From: Bordetella pertussis 18323
Lineage (GTDB): Bacteria > Pseudomonadota > Gammaproteobacteria > Burkholderiales > Burkholderiaceae_B
DNA: 64,000 nt
Reading direction: 5' to 3'
Assembly: GCF_000306945.1 (NCBI RefSeq)
Contig: NC_018518.1
Coordinates: 1,240,001-1,304,000, forward strand
The position numbers and the translations under genes were made by a program. Below are positions 34,566-43,589 of this stretch, one piece after another; position 1 is the stretch's first letter, and each line of letters begins with the position of its first letter. The notes beneath the pieces are model-generated. The model had not been told where the DNA came from, searched no databases, and worked only from the letters and a program-made list of their open reading frames with translations.

Positions 34566-35528
34566 TCAGGCGCGGCTGTTGCGGCCGGCGGGGCGGCAGC
34601 CCGCCGGCAGGGTTGCCTGCCGCACATAGGCGCGCAGCGTGTCGATGAGCGCCGCGGCGGCCGGGCTGAGCGCCCGCTCCTGGTGGCCGATGATGCAGAG
34701 CGTGCGCATCACCGTGGGGCGCGCCAGCAGGGCGAAGGCCAGGCCCGGCTCGCGCACCCGTTCGACCGCCAGCGCCGGCAGCAGGGCCACGCCCAGGCCT
34801 GCCTTGACCAGCGCCGCCTGCGAGGTGGTGCTGGAGGCTTCGTAGAACGGCGCGGCCGCTTCGATCGGCAGGTCGGCGCGCGCGCGCAGCAGCGCCATGA
34901 TGCCGGTCTCGTCCACGACCCCCACCAGTTTTCGATGGCTCAGGCGCTCCCAGCGCACATGGCCGTCGCGGCCCGGCTGGATGCTTGTGTCATCGGCCCG
35001 GTAGAGCACGCCGAAGCGGTCTTCCAGCAAGGGGTCGAACGCCAGCCCCGGCGCGTCGGCCCAGCGGCTGGTCAGGCCGAAGTCGACCTCCTGCGCGGCC
35101 ACCTGTCGCTGGATGCGTCCGGAGTTGTCGTCGCGCAGGTACAGGCGGATGGCGGGGTGGCGCCGCGCGAAGTCGGCCGCCGCCGGCGCGATCAGCTGGG
35201 TAATGGCCGATGGCGCGGCCGCCACGCTCACGCGGCCGCGTTCCAGCGCGCCGTAGCGCACCACATCCTCGATCACGCCGTCGAAATCGGCCAGCAGGCG
35301 CATCACGCGCGGCAGGAAATCCTGGCCGGCCGCGCTCAGCAGGACCTTGCGGCTGGTGCGCGCGAACAACTGGGTGCCCAGCGCGGTCTCCAGTTGCCGC
35401 ACCAGCGTGGTGACCGAGGATTGCGTCTGGAACAGGCGGCGCGCCGCATGCGTGAAACTGCTTTCCTGGGCCACGGCCACGAAGGCGGTCAGGTGCTTGA
35501 GCGTGACGTGCTTGGGCAGGCGATTCAT
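34566..35528 (-). CDS. LysR-family transcriptional regulator
   Basis: The 320-residue protein has the LysR N-terminal helix-turn-helix (TLKHLTAFVAVAQESSFTHAARRLFQTQSSVTTLVRQLETALGTQLFARTS) and a C-terminal effector domain of the periplasmic-binding type. It is divergent from the D-aminoacylase gene, about 100 bases apart, and so probably controls the D-aminoacylase and Bug genes. The AT-rich region around 35530-35590 likely holds the shared promoter. Confidence 0.92.
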   Translation of the reverse strand: MNRLPKHVTLKHLTAFVAVAQESSFTHAARRLFQTQSSVTTLVRQLETALGTQLFARTSRKVLLSAAGQDFLPRVMRLLADFDGVIEDVVRYGALERGRVSVAAAPSAITQLIAPAAADFARRHPAIRLYLRDDNSGRIQRQVAAQEVDFGLTSRWADAPGLAFDPLLEDRFGVLYRADDTSIQPGRDGHVRWERLSHRKLVGVVDETGIMALLRARADLPIEAAAPFYEASSTTSQAALVKAGLGVALLPALAVERVREPGLAFALLARPTVMRTLCIIGHQERALSPAAAALIDTLRAYVRQATLPAGCRPAGRNSRA

Positions 35529-35632
35529 TGCAAATTACGATAGATGGATAAAGTAAAACAATTTTTCATGATCGATGTTTGCGATGATACTGGACCCTTC
35601 CCAGGTTTGAGACAGGCCCGCAAGGGGTAGAC

Positions 35633-37075
35633 ATGCAGAACGCGGAAAAGCTGGATTTCAAGATTACCGGCGGCTGGATCATCGACGGCACGGGCGCGCC
35701 GCGCCGCCGCGCCGATCTGGGCGTGCGCGACGGACGCATCGCGGCGATCGGCGAGCTGGGCGCGCATCCGGCGCGCCACGCCTGGGACGCCAGCGGCAAG
35801 ATCGTGGCGCCGGGTTTCATCGATGTGCACGGCCACGACGACCTGATGTTCGTCGAGAAGCCGGACTTGCGCTGGAAGACCAGCCAGGGCATCACCACGG
35901 TCGTGGTGGGCAATTGCGGCGTGAGCGCCGCGCCCGCGCCGCTGCCGGGCAACACCGCCGCGGCGCTGGCGCTGCTGGGCGAGACGCCGCTGTTTGCCGA
36001 TGTGCCGGCCTATTTCGCCGCGCTCGACGCGCAGCGGCCCATGATCAACGTGGCCGCGCTGGTCGGGCATGCCAACCTGCGGCTGGCGGCGATGCGCGAT
36101 CCGCAGGCCGCGCCCACGGCGGCCGAGCAGCAGGCCATGCAGGACATGCTGCAGGCGGCGCTCGAGGCCGGCGCGGTGGGTTTCAGCACCGGGCTGGCCT
36201 ACCAGCCCGGCGCCGCGGCGCAGGCGGCCGAGCTCGAAGGGCTGGCGCGGGTGGCGGCCGAGCGCCGGCGCCTGCATACCAGCCACATCCGCGACGAGGC
36301 CGACGGCGTGGAGGCGGCCGTCGAGGAGGTGCTGGCGATAGGGCGCGGCACCGGTTGCGCCACGGTGGTGTCCCACCACAAATGCATGATGCCGCAGAAC
36401 TGGGGGCGCAGCCGCGCCACCCTGGCCAATATCGACCGCGCGCGCGAGCAGGGCGTGGAGGTGGCGCTGGATATCTATCCCTACCCGGGCAGCTCCACCA
36501 TCCTGATTCCCGAGCGCGCCGAGACCATCGACGATATCCGCATCACCTGGTCCACGCCGCACCCGGAGTGCAGCAGCGAGTACCTGGCGGATATCGCCGC
36601 GCGCTGGGGCTGCGACAAAACCACCGCGGCGCGGCGCCTGGCGCCTGCGGGCGCGATCTATTTCGCCATGGACGAGGACGAGGTCAAGCGCATCTTCCAG
36701 CATCCCTGCTGCATGGTGGGCTCGGACGGCCTGCCCAACGATGCGCGCCCGCACCCGCGCCTGTGGGGCAGCTTCACCCGCGTGCTGGGCCGCTATGTGC
36801 GGGAAGCCCGGTTGATGACGCTGGAGCAGGCGGTGGCCAGGATGACCGCGCTGCCGGCGCGCGTGTTCGGCTTTGCCGAGCGCGGCGTGCTGCAGCCGGG
36901 GGCCTGGGCGGACGTGGTGGTGTTCGACCCCGACACGGTGGCCGACCGCGCCACCTGGGACGAGCCGACGCTGGCGTCGGTCGGCATCGCCGGCGTGCTG
37001 GTCAATGGCGCCGAAGTCTTCCCGCAGCCGCCTGCCGATGGCCGCCCCGGCCAGGTGCTGCGCGCCGGCGCCTGA
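35633..37075 (+). CDS. N-acyl-D-amino-acid deacylase (D-aminoacylase)
   Basis: The 480-residue amidohydrolase hydrolyses N-acyl-D-amino acids to D-amino acids. It shows the KITGGWIIDGTGAPRRRADLGVRDGRI start, the metal-binding GFIDVHGHDD, the family TTVVVGNCGVSAAP motif (the cysteine is a zinc ligand), MVGSDGLPND near residue 360 and a C-terminal beta domain (PGAWADVVVFD). A Bug-family binding protein follows 50 bases on, presumably for uptake of a related acid. The exact acyl substrate is not predictable. Confidence 0.88.
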   Translation: MQNAEKLDFKITGGWIIDGTGAPRRRADLGVRDGRIAAIGELGAHPARHAWDASGKIVAPGFIDVHGHDDLMFVEKPDLRWKTSQGITTVVVGNCGVSAAPAPLPGNTAAALALLGETPLFADVPAYFAALDAQRPMINVAALVGHANLRLAAMRDPQAAPTAAEQQAMQDMLQAALEAGAVGFSTGLAYQPGAAAQAAELEGLARVAAERRRLHTSHIRDEADGVEAAVEEVLAIGRGTGCATVVSHHKCMMPQNWGRSRATLANIDRAREQGVEVALDIYPYPGSSTILIPERAETIDDIRITWSTPHPECSSEYLADIAARWGCDKTTAARRLAPAGAIYFAMDEDEVKRIFQHPCCMVGSDGLPNDARPHPRLWGSFTRVLGRYVREARLMTLEQAVARMTALPARVFGFAERGVLQPGAWADVVVFDPDTVADRATWDEPTLASVGIAGVLVNGAEVFPQPPADGRPGQVLRAGA

Positions 37076-37125
37076 GCGCGCCTGCTTTTTTTCCCTACGC
37101 ATCGATATTGAAACGGAGACATCCC

Positions 37126-38082
37126 ATGCGCAAGACCCTGGCCGTTCTGGCCCTGATGGCCGCGTTGCCCGCGGCGCACGCCGATTTTCCCGAGCGCCCG
37201 ATCACGCTGATCGTGCCGTTCCCGGCCGGCGGCCCGACCGATATCGTCGGCCGCGTGGCCGCGGCCAAGGCAGGTGAAATCCTCGGCCAGCAGATCGTGG
37301 TCGAGAACCGCACCGGCGCGGCGGGCACCATCGGCATCACCGCCACGGCGCGGGCCAAGCCCGACGGCTATACGCTGGGCCTGGCCACGGTCAGCACGCA
37401 CGGCACGGCGCCGCACCTGTTTCCCAACCTGGCCTACGATCCCATCAAGGACTTCACCCCGGTCAGCAACCTGGTGACCAGCCCCAACATCCTGAGCGTC
37501 AATCCTTCGTACCCGGCGGCCGACCTGACCGCGTTCGTGGCCCACGTGCGCGCCAATCCGGGCCGCGACGGCTACGCCAACGCGGGCGCGGGCGGCGTGA
37601 ACGACCTGGGCATGATCTGGTTCCTGCAGCTGATCGGCGGCAAGATGACCAGCATTGCCTACCGCGGCTCGGCGCCCGCGCTGACCGACGCCGTCTCGGG
37701 CGTGGTGCCGGTGATCTTCGACAACTTCCCCTCGTCGTTGCCGTACATCAAGAGCGGCCACCTGCGTCCGCTGGCCATCACCGGCGCGGCGCGCAATCCG
37801 CGCCTGCCCGAGGTGCCCACCTTCGCCGAACAGGGTTACCGCGATTACGACGTCACGGCCTGGTATGGCGTGGTCGCGCCGGCCGGCCTGCCGGACGCGG
37901 TGCGCGACAAGCTGGCCCAGGCGTTCGCCCAGGCCGTGCGCGATCCGGCCACGGCCGCGAAGATGGAGGAGACCGGTGCGTTCCCGCTGGGCAACACGCC
38001 GGCCGAGTTCGCCGCGCAGATCCAGGCCGAGCAGGCGCGCTGGAAGACCGTGATCGAGAAGGCCGACATCAAGCTGCAGTGA
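37126..38082 (+). CDS. Bug-family tripartite tricarboxylate transporter binding protein
   Basis: The 318-residue periplasmic protein has a signal peptide (MRKTLAVLALMAALPAAHA) and the Bug/TctC pattern (FPERPITLIVPFPAGGPTDIVGRVAA, VVENRTGAAGTIG, LTDAVSGVVPVIFDN, EVPTFAEQGYRDYDVTAWYGVVAPAGLP). Bordetella has many such proteins, which bind small carboxylates or amino acids. No TctAB membrane genes are adjacent. It appears cotranscribed with the D-aminoacylase. Confidence 0.93.
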   Translation: MRKTLAVLALMAALPAAHADFPERPITLIVPFPAGGPTDIVGRVAAAKAGEILGQQIVVENRTGAAGTIGITATARAKPDGYTLGLATVSTHGTAPHLFPNLAYDPIKDFTPVSNLVTSPNILSVNPSYPAADLTAFVAHVRANPGRDGYANAGAGGVNDLGMIWFLQLIGGKMTSIAYRGSAPALTDAVSGVVPVIFDNFPSSLPYIKSGHLRPLAITGAARNPRLPEVPTFAEQGYRDYDVTAWYGVVAPAGLPDAVRDKLAQAFAQAVRDPATAAKMEETGAFPLGNTPAEFAAQIQAEQARWKTVIEKADIKLQ

Positions 38083-38097
38083 CGGCGCGCGCGGCGC

Positions 38098-39477
38098 TCA
38101 GTACACGTCGCGGCGATAGCGCCCGGCGTGCTGCAGCGCCTGCAGCTGCGCCGGGCCGAGGATGTCGGCCAGCGCCTGGTGCACGCCTTCGGCCATGCCG
38201 TGCAGGCTGCCGCACACATAGACCGCGGCGCCCTCGCGTATCCAGTCGCGCACGCGTTCGGCGCGGTCGCGCAGCAGGTCCTGCACGTAGCGGCGCTGCG
38301 GCGCGTCGCGCGAAAACACCGCGTCCACGTATTCAAGCCAGCCTTCGCCGCGCCATTGCTCCAGCTCGTCGCGGCAGAACCAGTCGTGGGCGGCGCTGCG
38401 CTCGCCGAATACCAGCCAGTTGCGCCCGTGGCCGGCGCTGCGGCGCGCCTTGATGAGGGCGCGCAGGCCGGCCAGCCCGGTGCCGTTGCCGACCAGGATC
38501 AACGGGCGGGCGTCGGCCGGCGGATGGAAGTTGCGATTGGCGCGCACTCGCAGGTCGATGGCCTGGCCGGTTTGCGCGGTGTGCGTCAGCCAGCCGCTGC
38601 CCAGGCCCAGCGCGCCGTCGGCGGTGCGCATCTGGCGCACCAGCAGGTGCACTGCGCCATCGGCCGGCAGCGAGGCAATCGAATATTCGCGATGGGCATG
38701 CAGCGGGCTGTCGGGCGCATCGCGCGGGCCGATCTCGGCAATGTCGCCGGCCTGCCATTGCGGCGCCGTGCTGTGCGGCGGCGTCAGTTCGATGAAGTAG
38801 CAAGGCGCGCCCTGGCTGCCGGGGTTGAGCAGGGTGCGCCGCGCCAGCCGCCAGGCCTGGTAGGCGGGGGCCTGCCAGTCCGGCAGGTCGGTGCAGCCGG
38901 TTACCACGCCCAGGTGGTGTTGCCAGTGGCGCAGCGCCGCCGCGTCGCCGGCGTCGACTTCGACCAGGTCGAACAGCGGCGCGGCGCCGTTGGCGCGCAG
39001 CCAGTCGTCCAGGCGATGGCCGAAGCCGCAGAAGTGCGCGTAGCTGCTGTCGCCCAGCGCGAGCACGGCGTAGCGCAAGGCGCCCAGCCCGGCGCCGGAT
39101 TGCATGGCGGTGTCGGCGAACGGGGCGGCCGCGTCGGGCGGATCGCCTTCGCCGTAGGTGCTGACGATGAACAGCGCACGCGCATAGTGGCCGAGCGTGG
39201 CGGCGTCGATCTGCCCGAGCTCGGCCACGCGCGCTTGCAGGCCGCCGCTGGCTAGCGCCGCCGCGGTATGTTCGGCCAGTTCGGCGGCGAAGCCGGTCTG
39301 GCTGGCGTAGGCCACCAGGACGGTCTGCGGGCCGGGCCGGGCCTCGAGCGCGCGCAGCGCGCGAGCCTGGCTGGCGGCGCGCATGCGCGCCTGGCGCCAC
39401 GCCCACAGGTACAGCAACAGCCAGGCGAGCACGAGGCCGGCCGCGGCGAGCAGACGCGGATGGGGCGGCAGCGGCAT
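38098..39477 (-). CDS. membrane-anchored flavodoxin/FAD/NADPH reductase (CysJ-like)
   Basis: The 459-residue protein starts with a membrane helix (LLAAAGLVLAWLLLYLWAW), then a flavodoxin domain (VLVAYASQTGFAAELAEHTAAAL, STYGEGDPPD). The FAD domain (REYSIASLPADG, GSGWLT) and NADPH domain (ILVGNGTGLAGLRALI, YVCGSLHGMAEGVHQAL) follow. This is the order of sulfite-reductase flavoprotein or cytochrome P450 reductase. With PepSY and ApbE neighbours it more likely sends electrons to a periplasmic or membrane ferric-iron reduction step than to sulfite. Its start overlaps the ApbE stop. Confidence 0.87.
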   Translation of the reverse strand: MPLPPHPRLLAAAGLVLAWLLLYLWAWRQARMRAASQARALRALEARPGPQTVLVAYASQTGFAAELAEHTAAALASGGLQARVAELGQIDAATLGHYARALFIVSTYGEGDPPDAAAPFADTAMQSGAGLGALRYAVLALGDSSYAHFCGFGHRLDDWLRANGAAPLFDLVEVDAGDAAALRHWQHHLGVVTGCTDLPDWQAPAYQAWRLARRTLLNPGSQGAPCYFIELTPPHSTAPQWQAGDIAEIGPRDAPDSPLHAHREYSIASLPADGAVHLLVRQMRTADGALGLGSGWLTHTAQTGQAIDLRVRANRNFHPPADARPLILVGNGTGLAGLRALIKARRSAGHGRNWLVFGERSAAHDWFCRDELEQWRGEGWLEYVDAVFSRDAPQRRYVQDLLRDRAERVRDWIREGAAVYVCGSLHGMAEGVHQALADILGPAQLQALQHAGRYRRDVY

Positions 39478-40493
39478 CAAGGGCGGTCCAGCAGCGCGGC
39501 GAAGGCCGGCGTGGCGCGTACCTCGTGGCCCGCCGCGCCGCGCAGGATGAACAGGGCGGCCAGGTCGTGGCGCGCGGCGTAGTCGGCGCCGGCGGCCGCG
39601 CCCAGTACGCCCAGTGCGGTGGCCAGGCCATCGGCCAGCATGCATTCGGGATGGATCACCGTGACCGAGGCCAGGTCGTTGTCGAGCGGCTTGCCGGTGC
39701 GGGGGGCCAGCGTGTGCGCGTAGCGCCGGCCGGCCTGTTCGATGTAGCGGCGGTAATCGCCCGAGGTGGCGATCGACTGGTCGCGCAGCGGCACCGCCAG
39801 CGCATGCGCGCCGCTGGCATCGGGCACTTCGACCGCGACACGCCAGGGCAGGCCATCGGGCCGCACGCCATGGGCGCGCAGCTCGCCGCCCACTTCCACC
39901 AGGCAGGCAGTCACGCCCAGCGCGCGCAGGGCCAGCGCGGCGCGGTCCACGCCATAGCCCTTGGCGATGGATGACAGGTCCAGCCGTACGCCGCCGGGCT
40001 GCCAGGCGCGCCGGGCCTGGGCGTCCAGCCGTACCCGCCCGTGGCCGCAATCGGCCAGGGCCGCGGCGATCGCCGCGGCGGCCGGCGGTTCGTGCACGCG
40101 CGGTCCGGCGCCAAATCCCCAGGCGTCGACCAGCGCGCCGATGGTTGGGTCGTAGGCGCCGCCGCTGGCGTCGGCCAGGTCCAGCGCGTGCGACAGCACA
40201 TGGAACAGCGCTTCGGGCAGCGCCTGCCAGCCCGTCGCGGCGCGATTGAAGCGCGAGATGTCCGAGCCGGCCTCCCAGGTGCTCATCTGGGCCACGACCT
40301 CGTCCAGCGCCGCCGCGATGGCCGCCTGGGCCTGCTGGCGCGTCACGCCGGGCGGCAGGGCCAGGCGTGCGGACCAGGTCGTGCCCATGCTGGCGCCGGC
40401 CAGCGCCACCGGCTCGCCGGACAGGCGCGGCGGGGCCGAGGGCAGGCGCGCCGCCAGCGGCGGCGCGTAGGACGGTGGACGAGCCATGCTCAT
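39477..40493 (-). CDS. apbE: FAD:protein FMN transferase (ApbE family)
   Basis: The 338-residue protein matches ApbE, which attaches FMN covalently to proteins in the periplasm. Motifs include GASMGTTWSARLALP, SDISRFNRA, the GGAYDPTIGALVDAWGFG segment, LDLSSIAKGYGVDRAA, VEVGGELRAHG and IATSGDYRRY. No clear signal peptide is seen at the chosen start, which is unusual, so export needs a different start or route. It is the fourth gene of the iron-reduction-type operon, between a DUF4198 gene and the flavoprotein reductase. Confidence 0.9.
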   Translation of the reverse strand: MSMARPPSYAPPLAARLPSAPPRLSGEPVALAGASMGTTWSARLALPPGVTRQQAQAAIAAALDEVVAQMSTWEAGSDISRFNRAATGWQALPEALFHVLSHALDLADASGGAYDPTIGALVDAWGFGAGPRVHEPPAAAAIAAALADCGHGRVRLDAQARRAWQPGGVRLDLSSIAKGYGVDRAALALRALGVTACLVEVGGELRAHGVRPDGLPWRVAVEVPDASGAHALAVPLRDQSIATSGDYRRYIEQAGRRYAHTLAPRTGKPLDNDLASVTVIHPECMLADGLATALGVLGAAAGADYAARHDLAALFILRGAAGHEVRATPAFAALLDRP

Positions 40494-40497
40494 GCGC

Positions 40498-41298
40498 TCA
40501 GGGGCGCAGCACTTCCAGGGTCAGCGCGTACGACATGCGGCGCTTGGTGGCCGTGGGCACGCTGACCTTGTCGTCTTCGGCCTCGGTGTGCACCCAGTAC
40601 ATGCCGGGCTGAGGCCACTTGACCTGGAACTTGCCGTCGGCGTCGGTCTTGAGCTCGATCTCCTCGACCTTGTCGCGGTAGCGGCTGCCGTTGGGCACGA
40701 TTTCCATTTCCAGGCCGGCGGCGGGCTTGCCGTCGAGCAACATCTGGAAGGTGGCCGGCTCGTCGGAATACAGATCGTTCGGGTGCGAGACCGCCACCAG
40801 CTCCAGGCCCTTGCCGACCGGCTTGATCGCGCCGGGCTTGCCGGCGGTCACGAAGGTCTCGACGCGGCCCAGGCTCTGCGAGACTTCCAGTTCCTGCGCG
40901 TTGGCGGGCACCGCCGCGGCCATGCCTTCGGGCTTGCCGAAGTAGCGCTTGGGCTTGCCGTCTTCCTTCCAGCGCGCGAACACGCCGTCGTTGACCACCG
41001 CCACGCGATACGTGCCGTTCTGCTTGAGCTGCAGGTCGAAGGTGCTGCGGATCTTGCCGCGGCTGACATTCTCGGCCTGCGCGGCGCTGCCGTCGGGGGC
41101 GATGATGTCCAGGCCATCCAGGCGCAGCGGCGCATGGTTGAAGTAGAACTTGTCGTTGCCGACCGCGGCGTCCACGGTGATCCAGCTATCCACGCCGGAC
41201 AGCACCGTGGAAGAGGGCAGGACCCAGACGTCGTGCGCCTGCGCGGCGAGCGGCAGGGCCAGGGTCAGGGCGGCGGCCAGTTTGGCTACGGCTTTCAT
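40498..41298 (-). CDS. DUF4198 periplasmic protein
   Basis: The 266-residue secreted protein has a signal peptide (MKAVAKLAAALTLALPLAAQA) followed at once by HDVWVLPSSTVL. This is the start of DUF4198 proteins, which are found in Fur-controlled metal-uptake operons and with TonB systems. The domain is beta-rich (FQMLLDGKPAAGLEMEIVPNG, PGMYWVHTEAED). Its molecular role is unknown. Genes on both sides fit a conserved DUF2271-DUF4198-ApbE set. Confidence 0.88.
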   Translation of the reverse strand: MKAVAKLAAALTLALPLAAQAHDVWVLPSSTVLSGVDSWITVDAAVGNDKFYFNHAPLRLDGLDIIAPDGSAAQAENVSRGKIRSTFDLQLKQNGTYRVAVVNDGVFARWKEDGKPKRYFGKPEGMAAAVPANAQELEVSQSLGRVETFVTAGKPGAIKPVGKGLELVAVSHPNDLYSDEPATFQMLLDGKPAAGLEMEIVPNGSRYRDKVEEIELKTDADGKFQVKWPQPGMYWVHTEAEDDKVSVPTATKRRMSYALTLEVLRP

Positions 41299-41327
41299 GA
41301 GGGCGCTCCTAGTGGGGGAAAGGGATG

Positions 41328-41843
41328 TCAGGGCTTGAGGTCGACGGCGATGGCGCCCAGCTCGTGCTCGCCGCGGGCGGTGAGCTGCTGCGCCTGTTGC
41401 GGCGGCCAGTCGAAGGGCACGCGTACCAGCTCGCGGCCGCCGACCTCGCGGGCGGCCTCGACCACCACGGCGTATTTGCCGGGTTTGAGATCGGCCAGCG
41501 GCTTGGCGGTGCCGGCGAACGACAGGGCGTGCTTGCCCGCCGGACGCGTGGCGCCGCTGACGCCGTCGACCGGGAACTGCTGGTTGCGGCCGCTGCGGCG
41601 CCACCATTGGCGCATGTCCTTGAGCCATTCGGTGCCTTCGTTGTTCTTCTTGGCCACGTCGTACCAGACCGCCAGGTCGCCCGCCACGCTCTGGTCGGCC
41701 TGCTCGATCCAGATGGCCACGTACGGGCGGTGGTACTCGGCCACGTCCAGGCGGGGAATTTCGACGCTCAGGCCCAGGTCGGCCGCGTAGGCGGTGCGGG
41801 CCACCAGGCCGGCCAGCAGGACAGACAACAACAGTTTGCGCAT
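41328..41843 (-). CDS. DUF2271 periplasmic protein
   Basis: The 171-residue protein has a signal peptide (MRKLLLSVLLAGLVARTAYA) and a single DUF2271 domain (RPYVAIWIEQADQSVAGDLAVWYD, EWLKDMRQWWRRSG, FPVDGVSGATRPAGKH). DUF2271 proteins usually travel with PepSY membrane proteins and ApbE in putative reductase systems. It lies 29 bases before the DUF4198 start, within the same operon. Confidence 0.88.
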   Translation of the reverse strand: MRKLLLSVLLAGLVARTAYAADLGLSVEIPRLDVAEYHRPYVAIWIEQADQSVAGDLAVWYDVAKKNNEGTEWLKDMRQWWRRSGRNQQFPVDGVSGATRPAGKHALSFAGTAKPLADLKPGKYAVVVEAAREVGGRELVRVPFDWPPQQAQQLTARGEHELGAIAVDLKP

Positions 41844-41865
41844 AGTCCGATATCCAGTAAGACGG

Positions 41866-42495
41866 TCAATGAATGAATAGCAGTGCCAGCACGACCGGGA
41901 TGACCACGCCCAGCCCGACCATGGGCCAGGTGGCGGCGCGATTGCCGGCGTGCATTTTCAGCAGCACCAGTCCGGTGAGCGAAAACACCAGACAGGCCAC
42001 CGCGAAGATGTCCAGGAACCAGCTCCAGGCCAGGCCGGTGTGGCGTCCTTTGTGCAGGTCGTTCAGGTAGGCGATCCAGCCGCGGTCGGTGCGCTCGTAT
42101 TCCAGTTCGCCGCTTTGCAGGTCGATCGACAGCCAGGCGTCGCCGCCCGGCCGCGGCAGCGACACGTACAGTTCGTCGGGCGACCATTCGGGCTTGGCGG
42201 CGGCGCCGCGCGCATCGACATCGAGCTCGCGGTCCAGCCATTCGAGCAGGGCCGGCGGCAGGGCCGGCCTGGCGGGGGCGGCGGCGGCCAGTTCGGCGCG
42301 CAGCGGCGCCGGCAATTCCAGATGGCGGGTATCGACGCGCGCGCGCGACTCGATGTGCGAGGCGTTGTTCAGCGTCAGGCCGGTCACGGCAAACAGCAGC
42401 ATGCCCAGCAGGCAGAGCGCCGAACTGATCCAGTGCCATTGATGCAGCGTCTTCAGCCAGTAGGCGCGCCGTTTGGAGGAGGTTTTGCCGTCCAT
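41866..42495 (-). CDS. PepSY-associated membrane protein
   Basis: The 209-residue protein has an N-terminal YWLKTLHQWHWISSALCLLGMLLFAVTGLTLNN helix, a periplasmic PepSY-like domain (WLSIDLQSGELEYERTDRGWIAYLNDLHKGRHTG) and two further helices. The histidines in LHQWHW and DLHKGRHTG are typical haem or electron-transfer positions in this family. It is the first gene of a five-gene operon and lies just downstream of a Fur-box-like site. The context suggests ferric or ferrisiderophore reduction at the inner membrane. Confidence 0.87.
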   Translation of the reverse strand: MDGKTSSKRRAYWLKTLHQWHWISSALCLLGMLLFAVTGLTLNNASHIESRARVDTRHLELPAPLRAELAAAAPARPALPPALLEWLDRELDVDARGAAAKPEWSPDELYVSLPRPGGDAWLSIDLQSGELEYERTDRGWIAYLNDLHKGRHTGLAWSWFLDIFAVACLVFSLTGLVLLKMHAGNRAATWPMVGLGVVIPVVLALLFIH

Positions 42496-42527
42496 GGGAT
42501 TTCGTTTGTCAAGGTCGCGGATTCTAA

Positions 42528-42552
42528 CACTTAATGAGAATGAATCTTATAA
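42528..42552 (-). promoter_or_regulatory. Fur-box-like site upstream of the PepSY operon
   Basis: On the minus strand the region reads ATAAGATTCATTCTCATTAAG, with adjacent hexamers GATTCA/TTCTCA/TTAAG that resemble Fur boxes (GATAATGATTCTCATT type). It lies about 35-55 bases upstream of the first gene, where repressor binding would block transcription. It also lies upstream of the divergent NodI-like gene. Confidence 0.6.
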
Positions 42553-42641
42553 AAGCCTCGTTTTCATCCTGGCTTGCCGTATTTCAATCGGTTTCGCGCG
42601 CGTCCCGCGCGCACGTCGTGGACACGGATAGAATCGTCGCC

Positions 42642-43589
42642 ATGTCCTCCAACCCGGTTTCCGCTTCATGCGCGCCTGTGCTGCAGGTGCATGGCCTGAC
42701 CAAGCGCTACGGCGAGCGCGTGATCGTCGACGGCCTGTCCTTCGCGCTGCGGCGCGGCGAGTGCTATGGCCTGCTGGGCCCCAACGGCGCGGGCAAGACC
42801 ACCACCTTGCGCGCCTTGCTGGGCCTGACGCCGTTCGACGACGGGGCGGTCGAGGTGCTGGGCCACGCCGTGCCGGCGCAGGCCAGGCAGGCGCGGGCGC
42901 GCCTGGGCGTGGTGCCGCAGCTCGACAACCTGGACCCCGACTTCACCGTGGCCGAGAACCTGCTGGTATTCGGCCGCTACTTCGGCCTGAGCGACGCGCA
43001 GGTGCGGGCCAGGCTGCCGCAATTGCTGGCGTTCGCGGCCCTGGCCGCCAAGGCCGATGCCCGCATCGGCGAGCTCTCCGGCGGCATGAAGCGGCGCCTG
43101 ACGCTGGCGCGCGCGCTCATCAACGATCCCGACCTCATCATCATGGACGAGCCGACCACCGGGTTGGATCCGCAGGCGCGCCACCTGATCTGGGAGCGCC
43201 TGAAGGCGCTGCTGGCGCGCGGCAAGACCATCCTGCTGACCACGCATTTCATGGACGAGGCCGAACGCCTGTGCCACCGGCTCGGCGTGATCGACCACGG
43301 CCGGCTGATTACCGAAGGCGCGCCCCGGGCCCTGATCGAGCGCTGCCTGGAGCCGCAGGTGGTCGAGGTCTATGGCGATGACCTGCACGCCTGGCTGGCT
43401 GCGCACCGCGCGGCCTTGCCGGCGCGGGTCGAGGTGAGCGGCGAAACGGCGTTCTGCCATACGGACGACGCCACGCCCGTCGTGCAGGCGCTGCAGGGCT
43501 GGCCGGACCTGCGCTACCTGCACCGGCCCGCCAACCTCGAAGACCTGTTCCTGCGCCTGACGGGGCGCGGCATGCGGGAGGACGCATGA
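42642..43589 (+). CDS. ABC-2 type exporter ATPase (NodI-like)
   Basis: The 315-residue ATPase shows Walker [10 protein letters not shown], the signature [15 protein letters not shown], Walker [14 protein letters not shown] and the H-loop [12 protein letters not shown]-terminal extension (about 230-315) resembles NodI and DrrA-type exporters. The ATG at 42642 (MSSNPV) fits the family, and upstream in-frame codons overlap the Fur-like site. Its stop overlaps the permease start by 4 bases. The substrate is unknown. Rhizobial NodIJ exports lipo-oligosaccharides, but betaproteobacterial relatives are widespread. Confidence 0.9.
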   Translation: MSSNPVSASCAPVLQVHGLTKRYGERVIVDGLSFALRRGECYGLLGPNGAGKTTTLRALLGLTPFDDGAVEVLGHAVPAQARQARARLGVVPQLDNLDPDFTVAENLLVFGRYFGLSDAQVRARLPQLLAFAALAAKADARIGELSGGMKRRLTLARALINDPDLIIMDEPTTGLDPQARHLIWERLKALLARGKTILLTTHFMDEAERLCHRLGVIDHGRLITEGAPRALIERCLEPQVVEVYGDDLHAWLAAHRAALPARVEVSGETAFCHTDDATPVVQALQGWPDLRYLHRPANLEDLFLRLTGRGMREDA

